From: Axinella damicornis
Lineage: Eukaryota > Porifera > Demospongiae > Axinellida > Axinellidae
Direction: 5' to 3'
NCBI GenBank assembly: GCA_963931865.1
Contig: OZ007507.1
Coordinates: 15,000,450-15,064,449, forward strand
Length of the DNA stretch: 64,000 nt
Shown: positions 43,926 through 54,020 of the stretch, one piece after another
Position numbering within the stretch: the first letter of the stretch is position 1
Layout: each line of letters opens with the position of its first letter
The notes under the pieces: generated by a model
Database searches by the model: none
Seen by the model: the letters and a program-made list of their open reading frames with translations, nothing else
Told to the model about the DNA's origin: nothing
Made by a program: the position numbers and the translations under genes

Positions 43926-44639
43926 TTTGTAATGAAACATCAAGAGTGCAAATCTCACACATAGCTCAATAATAGCTACTTACATTATATAGGCAGCAAC
44001 TTAGGTATACCACATGGTATGCATAAAAAAAAAGCATGCAATCATAATAAGAATATTGCTAGTCAAATACTGCCACAACAGCTGTTCGTGGTTCCTCAAA
44101 CAGATCTGAAAGAAAAAATTCACCTCAATCCACAGAAATATATACTAGGCCAGATCATGCCATGAACCCCAAGGTGTTAATCTGAGTTGTGGCTTCAAGA
44201 GCAACAACACTTCAGTGATGGTGGCATGCTAGTAACATTTGGCACCTTCCTGATGTACCTGTACAATGTCTCTAATTCGAAACTGGAGACTCTATGGAGT
44301 GCAGTATAAAAATACCGCTCATTGTTACATGTAGGGACATGGGTGAAATGCCACATTGTGGGGACAGCCACCAATGTTCACTGGTCAGTTGTGAGTTACA
44401 TGTACATTCGCTACTAGGAATAAGTATCCGCATCATGCCTCGTGCACGCCGCATGCATACATGTGACCTGATCACGCGCTTACGATTATCTAATATTTAC
44501 ATGATCCAGCTAGTGTGAGTTTGAGAGTGTGGAGCTAGCTGAGTATGCTCACTGTTCGACGACTCTAGCTCTGCAGCTCGCTCGTTTGTACTGTTGAGAA
44601 TATACATTATTTGTGCAGTTGCGGTATAAACAGATAATA
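43926..44639. other. Unassigned stretch
   Basis: No exon, element end or tandem repeat is recognised. Short ORFs on both strands overlap each other and lack support. Confidence 0.4.
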
Positions 44640-45153
44640 TACCGTATGGCTGGAAAATTTGTCAGCGAATTTAACTTGGCCAATATTTTGTCACGACATG
44701 ATGTGGGCGGGGTTTCGTAGCGATGCTCTAGCTAGCTCTCGCGCAAGCACTCATAATACTATAGTACCTCTGTCTCTGATCTGCCAGAAATGGCGAGCAA
44801 GCAGCTGATATCTTCCTGGGTACATGGCCGACAATGGCGCTCCTTTGCATCTCTGCTACTGCGTACCACTCGCATGGCAGTTCCTCTCCTACCCTCGCAT
44901 CCCAGAGGTTTTTGTAGACGTTGTACCTCAAACACTTACAGCTCTCCACCGCAAACTCGGACTCCATCGCAGCCTACTGACACAAGATCTCACGTAACCA
45001 CCGAGCGCTCCGTGGCCACGCAGCCGTGCGATTAGTATGACGTCATTCTCGCTCTGCAAATCCGCCAAATTTTAATCTGCCAAATGTAATTCACAGCCTT
45101 TTAGAGCCAATCCGCCAAATTTAATTCTCGCCAAATTTTCTGGCCATACGGTA
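44640..45153. mobile_element. Family F MITE carrying a HIRAN-like fragment
   Basis: Ends TACCGTATGGCTGGAAAATT / AATTTTCTGGCCATACGGTA, with sub-terminal GCCAA..TTT words. Inside, on the minus strand, is the HIRAN-like reading at 44760-44967. Related termini (ACCATATTTCCGCGA type) bound 52702-53215 and 61186-61726. Confidence 0.7.
44760..44967 (-). pseudogene. HIRAN-like domain fragment
   Basis: The reading YNVYKNLWDARVGEELPCE, then WYAVAEM, then AIVGHVPRKISAACSPFL follows the pattern Y-x-[IV]-Y-x-x-x-W-x-x-x-x-G-E-x-L-x-C-E ... YAVA ... [IV]VGH[VI]PR-x-[IL]S. That pattern is seen in HIRAN-related sequences that are frequent in early-branching animal genomes. HIRAN domains bind DNA ends or 3' termini. 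A segment between the two halves is missing compared with that pattern. Confidence 0.5.
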
Positions 45154-45339
45154 AGTCTCATGGTTGTAAATCTCGCACCAACAAGACCTCGTGGCAAATG
45201 AAACTCAATTGGCTGGCAGGAAACCCACAACATTCCTAACATTCCTGAGTGTGACAGTTACCAGTATGTGCGTACATATGTACGTACGCACATTCACATA
45301 TCGTAAGAAATAGATCCCCCATTGAGAGCCTCGCGCTAA

Positions 45340-45745
45340 TGCAGGTCTTCTCGTTCTCTGCTGATGCCAGATCTGGGCATCACTGGTTACACATGGGCTG
45401 TGAGTTGAGTGTCACCGAGTGTAGGCCAGCCACTGAGTTTCCATTCTCTGGCAATTCCTGAAGCAGTCGAACAGGCACATGATCCCCCACTGTGCGCTAT
45501 ATCCTTGTTGAGGTAGACTGTTCCGTGTCTCAGTCGACAGTCTCCGACTCCAAGTCGATGTTGCAATTGCACAATGGTACATGGTGAGTTCGAGTCCAAT
45601 TAACGCATGACACAATGACACGCAAAATACGAGCAGGAAGTGATTTACGGCACAACGTACGTACGACAGATATAAACATATATACATATATCGAAAATTC
45701 GCAGCAAACTCGTCTATGTGGGGCTCGCTCACACTCGCCCCAATA
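45340..45745. repeat. Repeat R1, solitary partial copy
   Basis: CTGCTGATGCCAGATCTG, GTGATTTACGGCACAACGTA and TGTGGGGCTCGCTCACAC mark the same order of segments as in the 28.7-33.5 kb block. Confidence 0.7.
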
Positions 45746-46557
45746 ACATTTTTAAACGACAACTCAGATGTACACCTGTCAAATGACATGGCAATACTTC
45801 TACATACGTACAGTAGAGTACGTATCAAGGGCCCACCCCCCTCTTCATTCGAAAGTTACTGCACAGAGTTCAAAAGCCGTGTAGTCACCTACCACAAAGT
45901 ATTGAGCAGCATTTCTAACACTTGGGTAAGGTTGTGCATTCGATTTATAGTGAAGTATGAACTAGGGCGTGCTTTCTCTGTTGAGCATTTCTTCCAAAGG
46001 ACTTCGCAATGCAGTCGTTAGGCCAGCGGTCCAAATAATTGGAATTTAAAGCAAGAACAGGTAGTGCCCGGGAGGCTTCATTCCAATGTGTAATTAGTAT
46101 GCCGATTACTTCCTGCCTTTTCCAACAGACAGCTCTCTCCAACCATGGCAGATTCAAGCCGGACTTGCACCCGTTTTTATAGAATGGCACCTGTGCTTCA
46201 CGAAAATCTACTTTTGCTCGGCAGCAGGTGAGGCTAGGCGTCGCAGGAGCGGCTTCTGTCAACATCGTCGCGCGCGACTCGATCGACACCCCCACACATA
46301 AATCGGGTACATTTTGTTTTGCCTGGCATGTCATTGACGACCTATATATCGTTGGATAGCCCGAAAAAATCTCTATAAAATATGTGGAAAGTGGCGTTTT
46401 CCACTGGAAAGTTTTTACGCTACGCGAGATCAAAGTAAGCCCAAAACATTGCACATTGCGCACGTTCACACGTCTTGTTGACAAAGAATGGAGACTGACA
46501 CGAGCTCAGGATGCTGGAAGAAGGTAAAAAGTAGGTCACCAATGGTATTACCCTAGC

Positions 46558-46927
46558 ATAGGTGTAGGAACATGGTTGTCATTGGAGGGGCACACAGCGC
46601 ACCGCTGAAGGCGTGTGTGGAGAGCCGCGGAGTGGCGGTCAGTCCGCGCGAAGGGTGGAAAAAATTTTTACGTGTTCTTTTTAGCGATCAGGAAGCGCTC
46701 TCGCAGCATCTCTACGCATTTCTGGACACGTTCCCAGACGCAAAGAAGATTAGCTAAGTAACCAGTAAGTATCGAGGGGTGGGGCTGTTAACTTCCTTCT
46801 TCTGATCATCGTCGACGGATACAGTCGATTGCAGTTGCGTTTGAACACTGCGTATTGCGTAACGATAGATCAAATTTGGGGGGGGGGCACGTGCCCCCTG
46901 TGCCCCCCCCCGGTTCCGACGCCTATG
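46558..46927. mobile_element. MITE nested in the left arm of element C
   Basis: Ends ATAGGTGTAGGAAC / GTTCCGACGCCTATG. CCTAGC flanks it on both sides, and the uninterrupted site is preserved in the other arm at about 48305-48325 (GCTACCCAGCTAGGGTAAT). The internal CAGTCCGCGCGAAGGG is shared with the 4116-4716 family. Confidence 0.85.
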
Positions 46928-47507
46928 CCTAGCTGGGTAGCTTGGCTACATCTTGAGAGTTATGCTAGTGCCTGTTGTATCATACATATAAGAAGATTCC
47001 AGGCTAGGGGCCCGGGCTGGGGGGATACATGCACAACATGCATGGAGCCATTGCTGTTTACAGTCCTCTCATCCTGAAAGACTAGTTTAGATCTGGTTGA
47101 GGTGGAAATAGCACAGGGACAGGAGGATCTAGCTGGTGGAGAACAGTATGCATCGGAGTTGGTGGTCCCTCCCTTACCGAACCGTGTGCTCCATTTGGTC
47201 CCCCTGGGACCAGCCATGGTACTGTTAGCAGTCCCCCTTTACTGTAACTGATCCTGGTCCCTCAGTTGTTAACTACGTAGCCCAGGTCACAACTGTTCAC
47301 TAGAGGGTCAACTATTGCATCTGTTTACGCTTGAGTCTAAACCAACTTCATCCGATTCAACACATATATACTAGAAGCATTGTTGGTGCATGATTGTGTT
47401 TACCGAGATCGCCATAGAAGCTGCTATCTATCTGCTAAATAGCCGCCATGTTGGTGTCGTATTCTCGAATTGATGACGTCAGCTGCAACGGGTCTATACA
47501 CCTGGCA

Positions 47508-47789
47508 TCAGGTTCTCAGGGCAGTAGGACAAGATGACGTGTGCAGACTTGTCATTTTGTAAATGGTTCTACTGCTTTTCTCCTTCAACGCACCCTCAAC
47601 AGTTTCCTCCACGTAACCTACAAGTGAATAAAAATCAGCGAATGCATTGTTCCCAATGATGATGGCAATGAGTGATTGTTGGGAATGTTGCTCTGCACTT
47701 TCAGAAGAGTGCCCTCCATGATGTCCCACTATAGCCACCCTGGGGTATGTGGTACGTCCCTGGGGTGATGTGCACATTCCCCTTAGCAC
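47508..47789 (-). CDS. Unrecognised ORF at the centre of element C
   Basis: 93 codons in the minus frame, not found elsewhere in the window: RVAIVGHHGGHSSESAEQ, IAIIIGNNAFADFYSLV and EETVEGALKEKSSR. Composition and charge pattern are protein-like, unlike the shadow ORFs nearby. I do not recognise a family. It may be a captured gene segment or part of a transposase. A possible AG acceptor (CACTTGTAG|GTTACG) splits it. Confidence 0.25.
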   Translation of the reverse strand: MLRGMCTSPQGRTTYPRVAIVGHHGGHSSESAEQHSQQSLIAIIIGNNAFADFYSLVGYVEETVEGALKEKSSRTIYKMTSLHTSSCPTALRT

Positions 47790-48957
47790 CAGCTGGCCTA
47801 GCTATGTTATCATATGTGGCTGTTCCCCCTCGAAACTAGCCTGCTTGCACACTGGCTTGCACTGAATAATGCAGTGCTGGTTCTTAGAGGAAGTGGTTAG
47901 ATACCCCAGTCTCTGACGAACCATCTTTCCACCACTTCGATTAGGGGGGGACATCCTGTCCTCCTGACGGTCCTAGGACCGCATATCCGGGGGGGGGGGG
48001 GGATATCTGGACCTCCAATACCTTGCCAAAATGTCAGCACTTGAGATTACGAAATAGCTTGTGTACATGGGTGTAGACACAGGGCCATAGGAGTAGGTGC
48101 ATTACAGCCGTCAAACCAATCTATTGCCTGGGTATGTCAGACCTACACACAGGTATGGAGAGAAGATGGGAGGGCTGGAAAGTAGCAAATTGCATGTTGT
48201 GCATGTATATATACCCCAGCCCCTGAGCATGCCTAGCCTGGAATCTGCTTATATATGATACAACAGGCAGTAGCCTATTAAAATCTCAAGATGTAGCCAA
48301 GCTACCCAGCTAGGGTAATACCATTGGTGACCTACTTTTTACCTTCTTCCAGCATCCTGAGCTCGTGTCAGTCTCCATTCTTTGTCAACAAGACGTGTGA
48401 ACGTGCGCAATGTGCAATGTTTTGGGCTTCCTTTGATCTCGCGTAGCGTAAAAACTTTCCAGTGGAAAACGCCACTTTCCACATATTTTGTAGATATTTT
48501 TTCGGGCTATCCAACGATATATAGGTTGTCAATGACAGTCCAGGCAAAACAAAATGTACCCGATTTATGTGCGGGGGTGTCGATCGAGTCGCGCGTGACG
48601 ATGTTGACAGAAGCCGCTCCTGCGACGCCTAGCCTCACCTGCTACAGGTGCCATTCTATAAAAACGGGCGCAAGTCCGGCTTGAATCTGCCATGGTTGGA
48701 GAGAGCTGTCTGTTGGAAAAGGCAGGAAGTAATCGGCATACTATTTACACATTGGAATGAAGCTTCCCGGGCACTTCCTGTTCTTGCTTTAAATTCCAAT
48801 TATTTGGACCGCTGGCCTAACGACTGAATGACGCGTGATCAACTTCCTTATGGACTTAGATATTCATAGCTGGTGCTGAATGGGTGGGCGGACACTACAT
48901 GCCTAATTAGCCTGAGTATGTATCTGTGCCCACCCCCTTGTTCAGCAGTGTTCTAAT

Positions 48958-49357
48958 TAGCCTCGTTCCCAGGCCCACATGCGAAACGCGGAAGTGGGCC
49001 TGGTGACACTTGGCAAAATTCCCGTATGTGCTGAGCTCAGCAGTCTTGATTTCAGGTAGGCGAAACATGTTCGTCCATTGCCAATTATTGCGCAGTAATT
49101 ACATTCTTTACCCCGTGAAAAGTGTAGCCGTTTGATAAAACCGCTGTTCTAGCATTCAAGACTCACCTCTGGTCGCTCCTTGGCAAGGACTTTCTACTTA
49201 GCCATCACCAACAGCTACCTTCCGCGTGATTTCGAATGCACCCAAGTAAGGAATGTAATCGCTTACGCAGTTATGCTGACTGTGCACATACGGGAATTTT
49301 GCCAAGTGTCACCAGGCCCTCTTCCGCGTTCCACGTGAGGGCCTGGGTACGAGGCTA
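48958..49357. mobile_element. Family A MITE, 400 bp
   Basis: Ends TAGCCTCGTTCCCAGGCCC / GGGCCTGGGTACGAGGCTA, with long sub-terminal arms (TGACACTTGGCAAAATTCCC and its complement). A perfect 9-bp duplication TGTTCTAAT lies at 48949-48957 and 49358-49366. The empty site is the matching TTCTAATGTCCCC of the family B copy at 19220. Confidence 0.92.
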
Positions 49358-49429
49358 TGTTCTAATGTCCCCAAAACATGGGCACTTAATACGTACTCTA
49401 CGGTAAGGGTTGCTGATTTATGTACTCAC

Positions 49430-49590
49430 CTTCTATTTCTTGCTTTGCTTCCACTTGTAGATCCCAATGGGAGATGCTATAATCGCACCCACACCCAAGA
49501 TAGCAAACGGCACAGATACAACAATAGCAGCGATGCATCCCGTACCACATCCTGGAACTTGTGGCAGTAGAGTAGTAGGAGCTGTGGCAG
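49430..49590 (-). CDS. Receptor-like gene, transmembrane exon with stop
   Basis: The acceptor is TTTTTTGTAG|CT, phase 1. It encodes a short Thr/Pro-containing stalk (TAPTTLLPQVPGCGTGC), a hydrophobic segment of about 24 residues (IAAIVVSVPFAILGVGAIIA), then a short basic tail IYKWKQSKK and TAG at 49433-49435. A strong donor (AG|GTGAGT) follows three bases after the stop, so a further, untranslated exon may exist. It matches in phase with the FN3 exon at 53288-53572 and would anchor an Ig-FN3 ectodomain as a type I membrane protein. The tail is too short for a signalling domain. Confidence 0.75.
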
Positions 49591-49778
49591 CTACAAAAAA
49601 TAATGTTTGAAATTTGCAGTTAGTGTTCATAGAGGTCAAAGTGATGGCTGGATAGCCCTTGGGATGAGACTTGATGCTAGACGTTTTTCTATCACAATTC
49701 TGTACTGTACATTCACTTGCAGAGGTAAGATTCTCATTTGTGCACTGACCATTGAAAATCTGCAAGTACCACTATGTT

Positions 49779-50198
49779 CAAGGGGCAACCGCACTCCTGG
49801 TAGCCACGTTGCAATCGGTTGCAACTCGCTGCTCGTGCAAGCTGCTCATTCCAATTAAAGCACATGCCACCTGAGGACCATGCTCAGTCGATTGAGCCAA
49901 CAATGGCGGCCAAAGAACTGATTACAGCGCTCACAATTTCGCCAACACGGTGAATTTCGGCATGTGAGCACCAGTGAACAACAGCTATGTGGTCAGAATC
50001 TTTGTGGGGCTTTTGTAAGCTGGCAACGCAAGTCGAAGAGGGCTCTCGAGCAATGGTGGCCGACAGGAAGACAAAGTGCTCATAACTCCATCACCAAGGT
50101 GAGTTTCAGCACACGTTTGAGTCATAGCGATCATGAAGGTGTAGTCAGAATCTTTGTAGACCTTTACTACTGTGAGCTATGAGGTTTGATTACTTACG
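49779..50198 (+). mobile_element. Family D element, copy 4
   Basis: Starts GGGGCAACCGCACTCC and holds both cassettes (ATGGCGGCCAAAG... before GGTGAATTTCGGCATG; ATGGTGGCC... before AAGGTGAGTTTCAGCAC). It is the first of four copies in direct tandem. It lacks the ACGCGGCAC end. Confidence 0.82.
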
Positions 50199-50648
50199 AG
50201 GGGCAACCACACTCCTGGTAGCAGCCGTTGCAACTGGTTGCAACTCGCTGGTAGCACAAGGTAGGTATTGCAACTCATTCCAATTAACGCACATGTCACG
50301 TGAGGACCATGCTCGGTCGACGTCGATCGATTGAGTCAGCAATGGCGGCCCAAGGAGAAGGCAATAATTAGTTACAGCACACGGTCAGTTTCGGCATGTA
50401 AGCGTCAGCGAACGACAGTGATCACGGCCGTGTGGTCAGAACCTTCGTGTGCCTTTCCTAAGAACGGTACTGCCACGGGAAGTCGAAGAGAGCGCTCGAA
50501 CAATGGCAGCCAACAGCGAGACAAAAGCGTTCATACCTCCACCACCAAGGTGAGTTTCAGCACCAACATTTTACGTTCAGGTCGATCACGGCGGTGTAGT
50601 CAGAATCTCTGTAGGCCAATCCTAAGTACTCAAACATTATTCTATTTA
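50199..50648 (+). mobile_element. Family D element, copy 5
   Basis: Begins CGAGGGGCAACCACACTCC immediately after copy 4 and ends in an AT-rich stretch. Both cassettes are present, and the second keeps AAGGTGAGTTTCAGCACC. Confidence 0.82.
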
Positions 50649-51148
50649 TCGAGGGGCAACCACACTCCTGGTAGCTGCGTTGCAACTGGCTGCAACTCAC
50701 TGGTAGCGCAAGCTGGGTATCGCAGCTCATTCCAATTAACGCACATGTCATGTGAGTTAATTGGAGTCAGCAATGGCGTCCAAAGGGAAGACAACAACTT
50801 ATTACAGCGCTCACAACTTTGCCAGCACGGTGAGTTTCGGCATGTGAGCGTGAGTGAACGAGAGTGATCACACCTGTGCAGTCAGAATCTTTGTGGGGCC
50901 TTCGTAAGAGCTGCACTGGCAGCGAACTTCCAAGAGAGCAATCAAGCAATGGCGGCCAACGGCACCACAAAAGCGCTTGTATCTCCACCACCAAGGTGAG
51001 TTTCAGCACCAAAATTGTGCATTGCATGGTAGCGATCAGGATGGTGTAGTCAGAATCTTTGTAGGCCATCCCATCCTATCTCACAAACGAAGTTAATTAT
51101 TATTTATTTATTTACGCGGCACAATTTGTCCCCTACCAGGAGTGTAAC
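50649..51148 (+). mobile_element. Family D element, copy 6 (complete)
   Basis: Has both ends: CGAGGGGCAACCACACTCC at the left, and TTTACGCGGCACAATTTG then ACCAGGAGTGTAA at the right. First cassette: ATG at 50774, 19 codons, then GTGAGTTTCGGC. Second: ATG at 50949, 15 codons plus two bases, then GTGAGTTTCAGC. Confidence 0.85.
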
Positions 51149-51265
51149 AAGGGGCAACCACACTCCTGGTAGCAGCCGTTGCAACCGGTTGCAACTCGCT
51201 GGTAGCGCAACCTAGGTATTGCAGCTCATTCCAATTAACGCACATGCCACGTGGCAACCACGCTC
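51149..51265 (+). mobile_element. Family D copy 7, left part
   Basis: The left end of a D element cut by the family A element at 51266-52118. It continues at 52119. Confidence 0.82.
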
Positions 51266-52118
51266 TAGTCTCATGCCCAGACCCCACCCCTCGCGGGAAA
51301 GAGGATCTGGCGACTTTGCGCAGAAACCTCGGTCTTTGTTAACTTTTAGGCAGGAGTTTCAGACTGCCAATGAGAATTCAATTTTGTCTTTATCGAGGGG
51401 CAACCGCACTCCTGGTAGCCGCGTTGCAACCGGTTGCAACTCGCTGGACGCGCAACCTAGGTATTGCAGCTCATTCCAATTAACGCACATGTCACGTGAG
51501 GACCATGCTCAGTCGTCGATCGCGATGTCGAGTCAGCAATGGCGTCCAAATGTAAGACGAGCTTTTTACAGTGCTAACAACTTCGCCAGCACGGTGAGTT
51601 TTGGCATGTCAGCGTCAGTGAACGATAGCGATCGCGGCTGTGTGGTCAGAATCTTTGTGGGGCCTTCATAAGACTGTACTGGCAGCCAACGTCGAAGACA
51701 GGGATCGAGCAATGGCGGCCGACGGCACGATAAAAGCACTTATATCTCCACCACCAAGGTGAGTTTCAGCACAATTATTTTGATTTTGTGTCACTGCATC
51801 ATAGCGATCACGACGGTGTAGTCAGAATCTTTGTAGGCCATTGCGAAGTAGTCAAACGTTTATTATTTAGATTAATTAATTAATTACATTACGCGGCACA
51901 ATTTTTCCTATACCAGGAGTGTAATAGGAGTGAGAAGTTGTAGAAAATTCAAATTCCTCTTGCAATTAAATTACGTATATTATTTCACGTGTAGGACTTC
52001 CTGTGCTGTCCAGTTTCAGGCGGTTAGCTGAGCTATGAATATTAAACGAATGCCGAGAATGTTGCTGAAAGTTGCCAGACGGATATTCCACGTAGGTTTC
52101 CGGCTGGGCATGAGACTA
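51266..52118. mobile_element. Family A MITE with a D element inside, 853 bp
   Basis: Ends TAGTCTCATGCCCAG / CTGGGCATGAGACTA. A perfect 9-bp duplication ACCACGCTC lies at 51257-51265 and 52119-52127, and joins the two parts of D copy 7. It contains D copy 8 at 51392-51932. Confidence 0.9.
51392..51932 (+). mobile_element. Family D element, copy 8 (nested, complete)
   Basis: Complete ends, with both cassettes: ATG at 51538 before ACGGTGAGTTTTGGC, and ATG at 51712 (MAADGTIKALISPPP) before AAGGTGAGTTTCAGC. Confidence 0.85.
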
Positions 52119-52449
52119 ACCACGCTCAGTCGATCACTAGCAATGGTGGCCAAAGGGAAGACAAGAAATTGTTACAGCGCTCACAACTTCGCCAGACGGT
52201 GAGTTTCGGCATGTAAGCATCATTGAACAACAGCAATCACGGCCGTGTGGTCAGAATCTTCCTGTGCCTTTCCTAAGAACGGACCTGCCACCGGGAGTCA
52301 GAGAGAGCGCTTGAGCAATGGCAGTCAACAGCGAGACAAAAGCGCTCATATCTCCACCACCAAGGTGAGTTTCAGCACCAACATTTTACGTTCAGGTCAG
52401 TACATGATAGCGATCACGGCGGTGTAGTCAGAATCTCTGTAGGCCAATC
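52119..52449 (+). mobile_element. Family D copy 7, right part
   Basis: Continues copy 7 after the family A insertion. Both cassettes are readable (ATG at 52144 and 52318). It runs into the array of terminal units. Confidence 0.8.
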
Positions 52450-52607
52450 CTAATACATTTACGCGGCACAATTTTTCCGCTACCAGGAGTGTAATTACGC
52501 GGCACAATTTTTCTATATACCAGGAGTGTAATTATGCGGCACAATTTTCTTTATGCCAGGAGTTCAATTACGCGGCACAATTTTCTCTATACCAGGAGTG
52601 TAATCAC
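52450..52607 (+). repeat. Array of four family D terminal units, about 38 bp each
   Basis: Four tandem units of TACGCGGCACAATTTTTC, a short A/T spacer, then ACCAGGAGTGTAAT. Two-unit arrays of the same end lie at 33458-33508 and 34199-34276. Confidence 0.85.
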
Positions 52608-52701
52608 GGGGAATGTTGTACAACAGGGAGGATATATAGAACTTTCAAATTGTACTTGTCATGCCAATTACAAAAAGGTTGTCCTGTACAGGAAGTAAAC
52701 A

Positions 52702-53215
52702 TACCATATTTCCGCGAATTGACGCCGCGGCGTTTATTCATTTCGTCGTTCAGTTTGGTGCGGTGACTATTCGAGGGCGGCATTTATTCGAGGGCTACTT
52801 CAGGCAGTATGACCGCGCCACGTACACAGCATCCCTAGCTATAGCTCCCCGTCGAATTGCGTTGACAAGCTGGTTCGGTTGAGAAACACACAAAACAACA
52901 ACTCACAATGGACAAGATTCGGCAAGTGTCAGCGTTTTGATTAGCCGTCGCTTTGCGACAAAGCGATACACATGGGACAAGGATGATGGTGAAGAAGATG
53001 CCCTTGCGGGATATGGAGGGGGATGACGACGAGCTCGAGGACTCAGACTGTCTTCCACAACTGTTGGATCGAAGTGACCACGTTGTATCGATATCGTCAT
53101 ACTTTGCGCACGTGCTAACCAGCCGCGGCATTTATTCGAGGACGGTGTATATTTCACTCAGCTCCTCCAATCGTGCGGCGTTTATTCGAGGGTGGCATCT
53201 ATTCGCGGAAATACG
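52702..53215. mobile_element. Family F MITE
   Basis: Ends TACCATATTTCCGCGAAT / ATTCGCGGAAATACG, with repeated GGCGTTTATTCGAGG words near both ends. The plus frame has an acidic stretch (EGDDDELEDSDCLPQ), too short to assign. It lies 72 bp from the FN3 exon. Confidence 0.75.
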
Positions 53216-53287
53216 TTAGTGCTACAATTGCACATATGTACACTGAACACTTTGCAGGTCAAGCAAACGTACAACATGAAGACTTAC

Positions 53288-53572
53288 TGGGTACAAATTG
53301 CTGATTTGAAGCAGCATTTCCGGTTTCCCCGCACATATTTGTGGCTGTGATGTTCACCATGAATGCAACACCCTCTGTCTCCTGTACAGAGAGTTGCAGG
53401 GTTGGTACAGTTACGTTCTGTATTTCATTTAAACCAGAGGTAGAGGTCAGCACGACAGTGTAGTTAAGAAGGTCAAACTGCTCCACATTTTCTGGTGGCA
53501 TCCATGTAACAGTAAGCAACATAGTAGAACTGTCAACTTCCAATGAGGGTTCCAGAGGTACGCCTGGTTCCG
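53288..53572 (-). CDS. Receptor-like gene, FN3 exon (block A)
   Basis: A 285-bp, 95-codon exon, phase 1-1, with acceptor CATTGTGTAG|CG and donor TACCCA|GTAAGT (a perfect donor). It encodes a fibronectin type III domain: EPGVPLEPSL, then MLLTVTWMPP with the B-strand Trp, LNYTVVLTS with the Tyr, and VAFMVNITATNMCGETGN. The Cys after ATN is shared with the block B FN3. It joins the Ig exon upstream (G|CG gives Ala) and, by phase, the transmembrane exon downstream. Confidence 0.88.
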
Positions 53573-53633
53573 CTACACAATGAAACAAAGGATGTAATAC
53601 AATTACTAAAGATGAAAGATGAAGTTAGACCGT

Positions 53634-53780
53634 TAGCCTCGTACCCAGGCCCCGCCCTGCCAGAGAAAGAAAAGGCCTGGTATCCACAATTTCCCCAAGA
53701 TTTCTGAATTAAGCACATGCGCAAACGGTGGATACCAGGCCCTTTCTTTCTTGGGTGGGCAGGGCCTGGGTACGAGGCTA
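53634..53780. mobile_element. Family A MITE, 147 bp
   Basis: Ends TAGCCTCGTACCCAGGCC / GGCCTGGGTACGAGGCTA. A perfect 9-bp duplication TTAGACCGT lies at 53625-53633 and 53781-53789. It sits in the intron 62 bp upstream of the FN3 exon. Confidence 0.92.
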
Positions 53781-53858
53781 TTAGACCGTAGTTGCCAGGA
53801 AATTTTTGCTGATTACATCACTGCGAAAAAATGAATTCTGCTCAGTAATAACTTACTA

Positions 53859-54020
53859 TTGACACGTGTGACTGCGCTGATGGAGGACGAGTTAGAGATC
53901 AAGTTCTGTGTGAGTGGCTACCATGTTTGCAGTGACATATGGGAAGCAGCTGTAGGCCTACTGTCTGAGCGCAAGCCCAGGAGCGTTAACGAAGGACAGT
54001 TAACTATGTCTAGTTGTAGA
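53859..54020 (+). pseudogene. HIRAN-like fragment (first half)
   Basis: The plus-strand reading FCVSGYHVCSDIWEAAVG matches the beginning of the HIRAN-like pattern also found at 44760-44967 (Y-x-V-[YC]-x-[DN]-[IL]-W-[ED]-A). The second half (YAV...VGH) is absent or out of frame. It lies on the strand opposite to the receptor gene, inside its intron. Confidence 0.4.

Larger units (their letters stand above)
46012..48826. mobile_element. Foldback element C with about 650-bp TIRs
   Basis: Ends CAGTCGTTAGGCCAGCGG / CCGCTGGCCTAACGACTG. Arms 46012-47044 (without the nested insertion) and 48176-48826 are near-identical inverted copies. Target duplication was not found. The 1.1-kb centre has one readable minus ORF (47508-47789). 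Long TIRs suggest a MULE or foldback type; no transposase is recognised. Confidence 0.8.
45809..49405. mobile_element. Family B MITE, split by nested insertions
   Basis: The outer ends TACAGTAGAGTACGTAT and ATACGTACTCTACGGTA match the complete copy at 18889-19265. The sequence between is interrupted by the long foldback C (46012-48826), which itself contains another MITE, and by a family A MITE (48958-49357). The right end lies only 20 bp from the donor of the transmembrane exon. Confidence 0.85.

Noticed and set aside
52450..52607. Regular short repeats that might suggest a CRISPR array
   Set aside because: Units are 38 bp, contiguous, without unique spacers, and equal the terminal sequence of family D elements in a eukaryotic genome.
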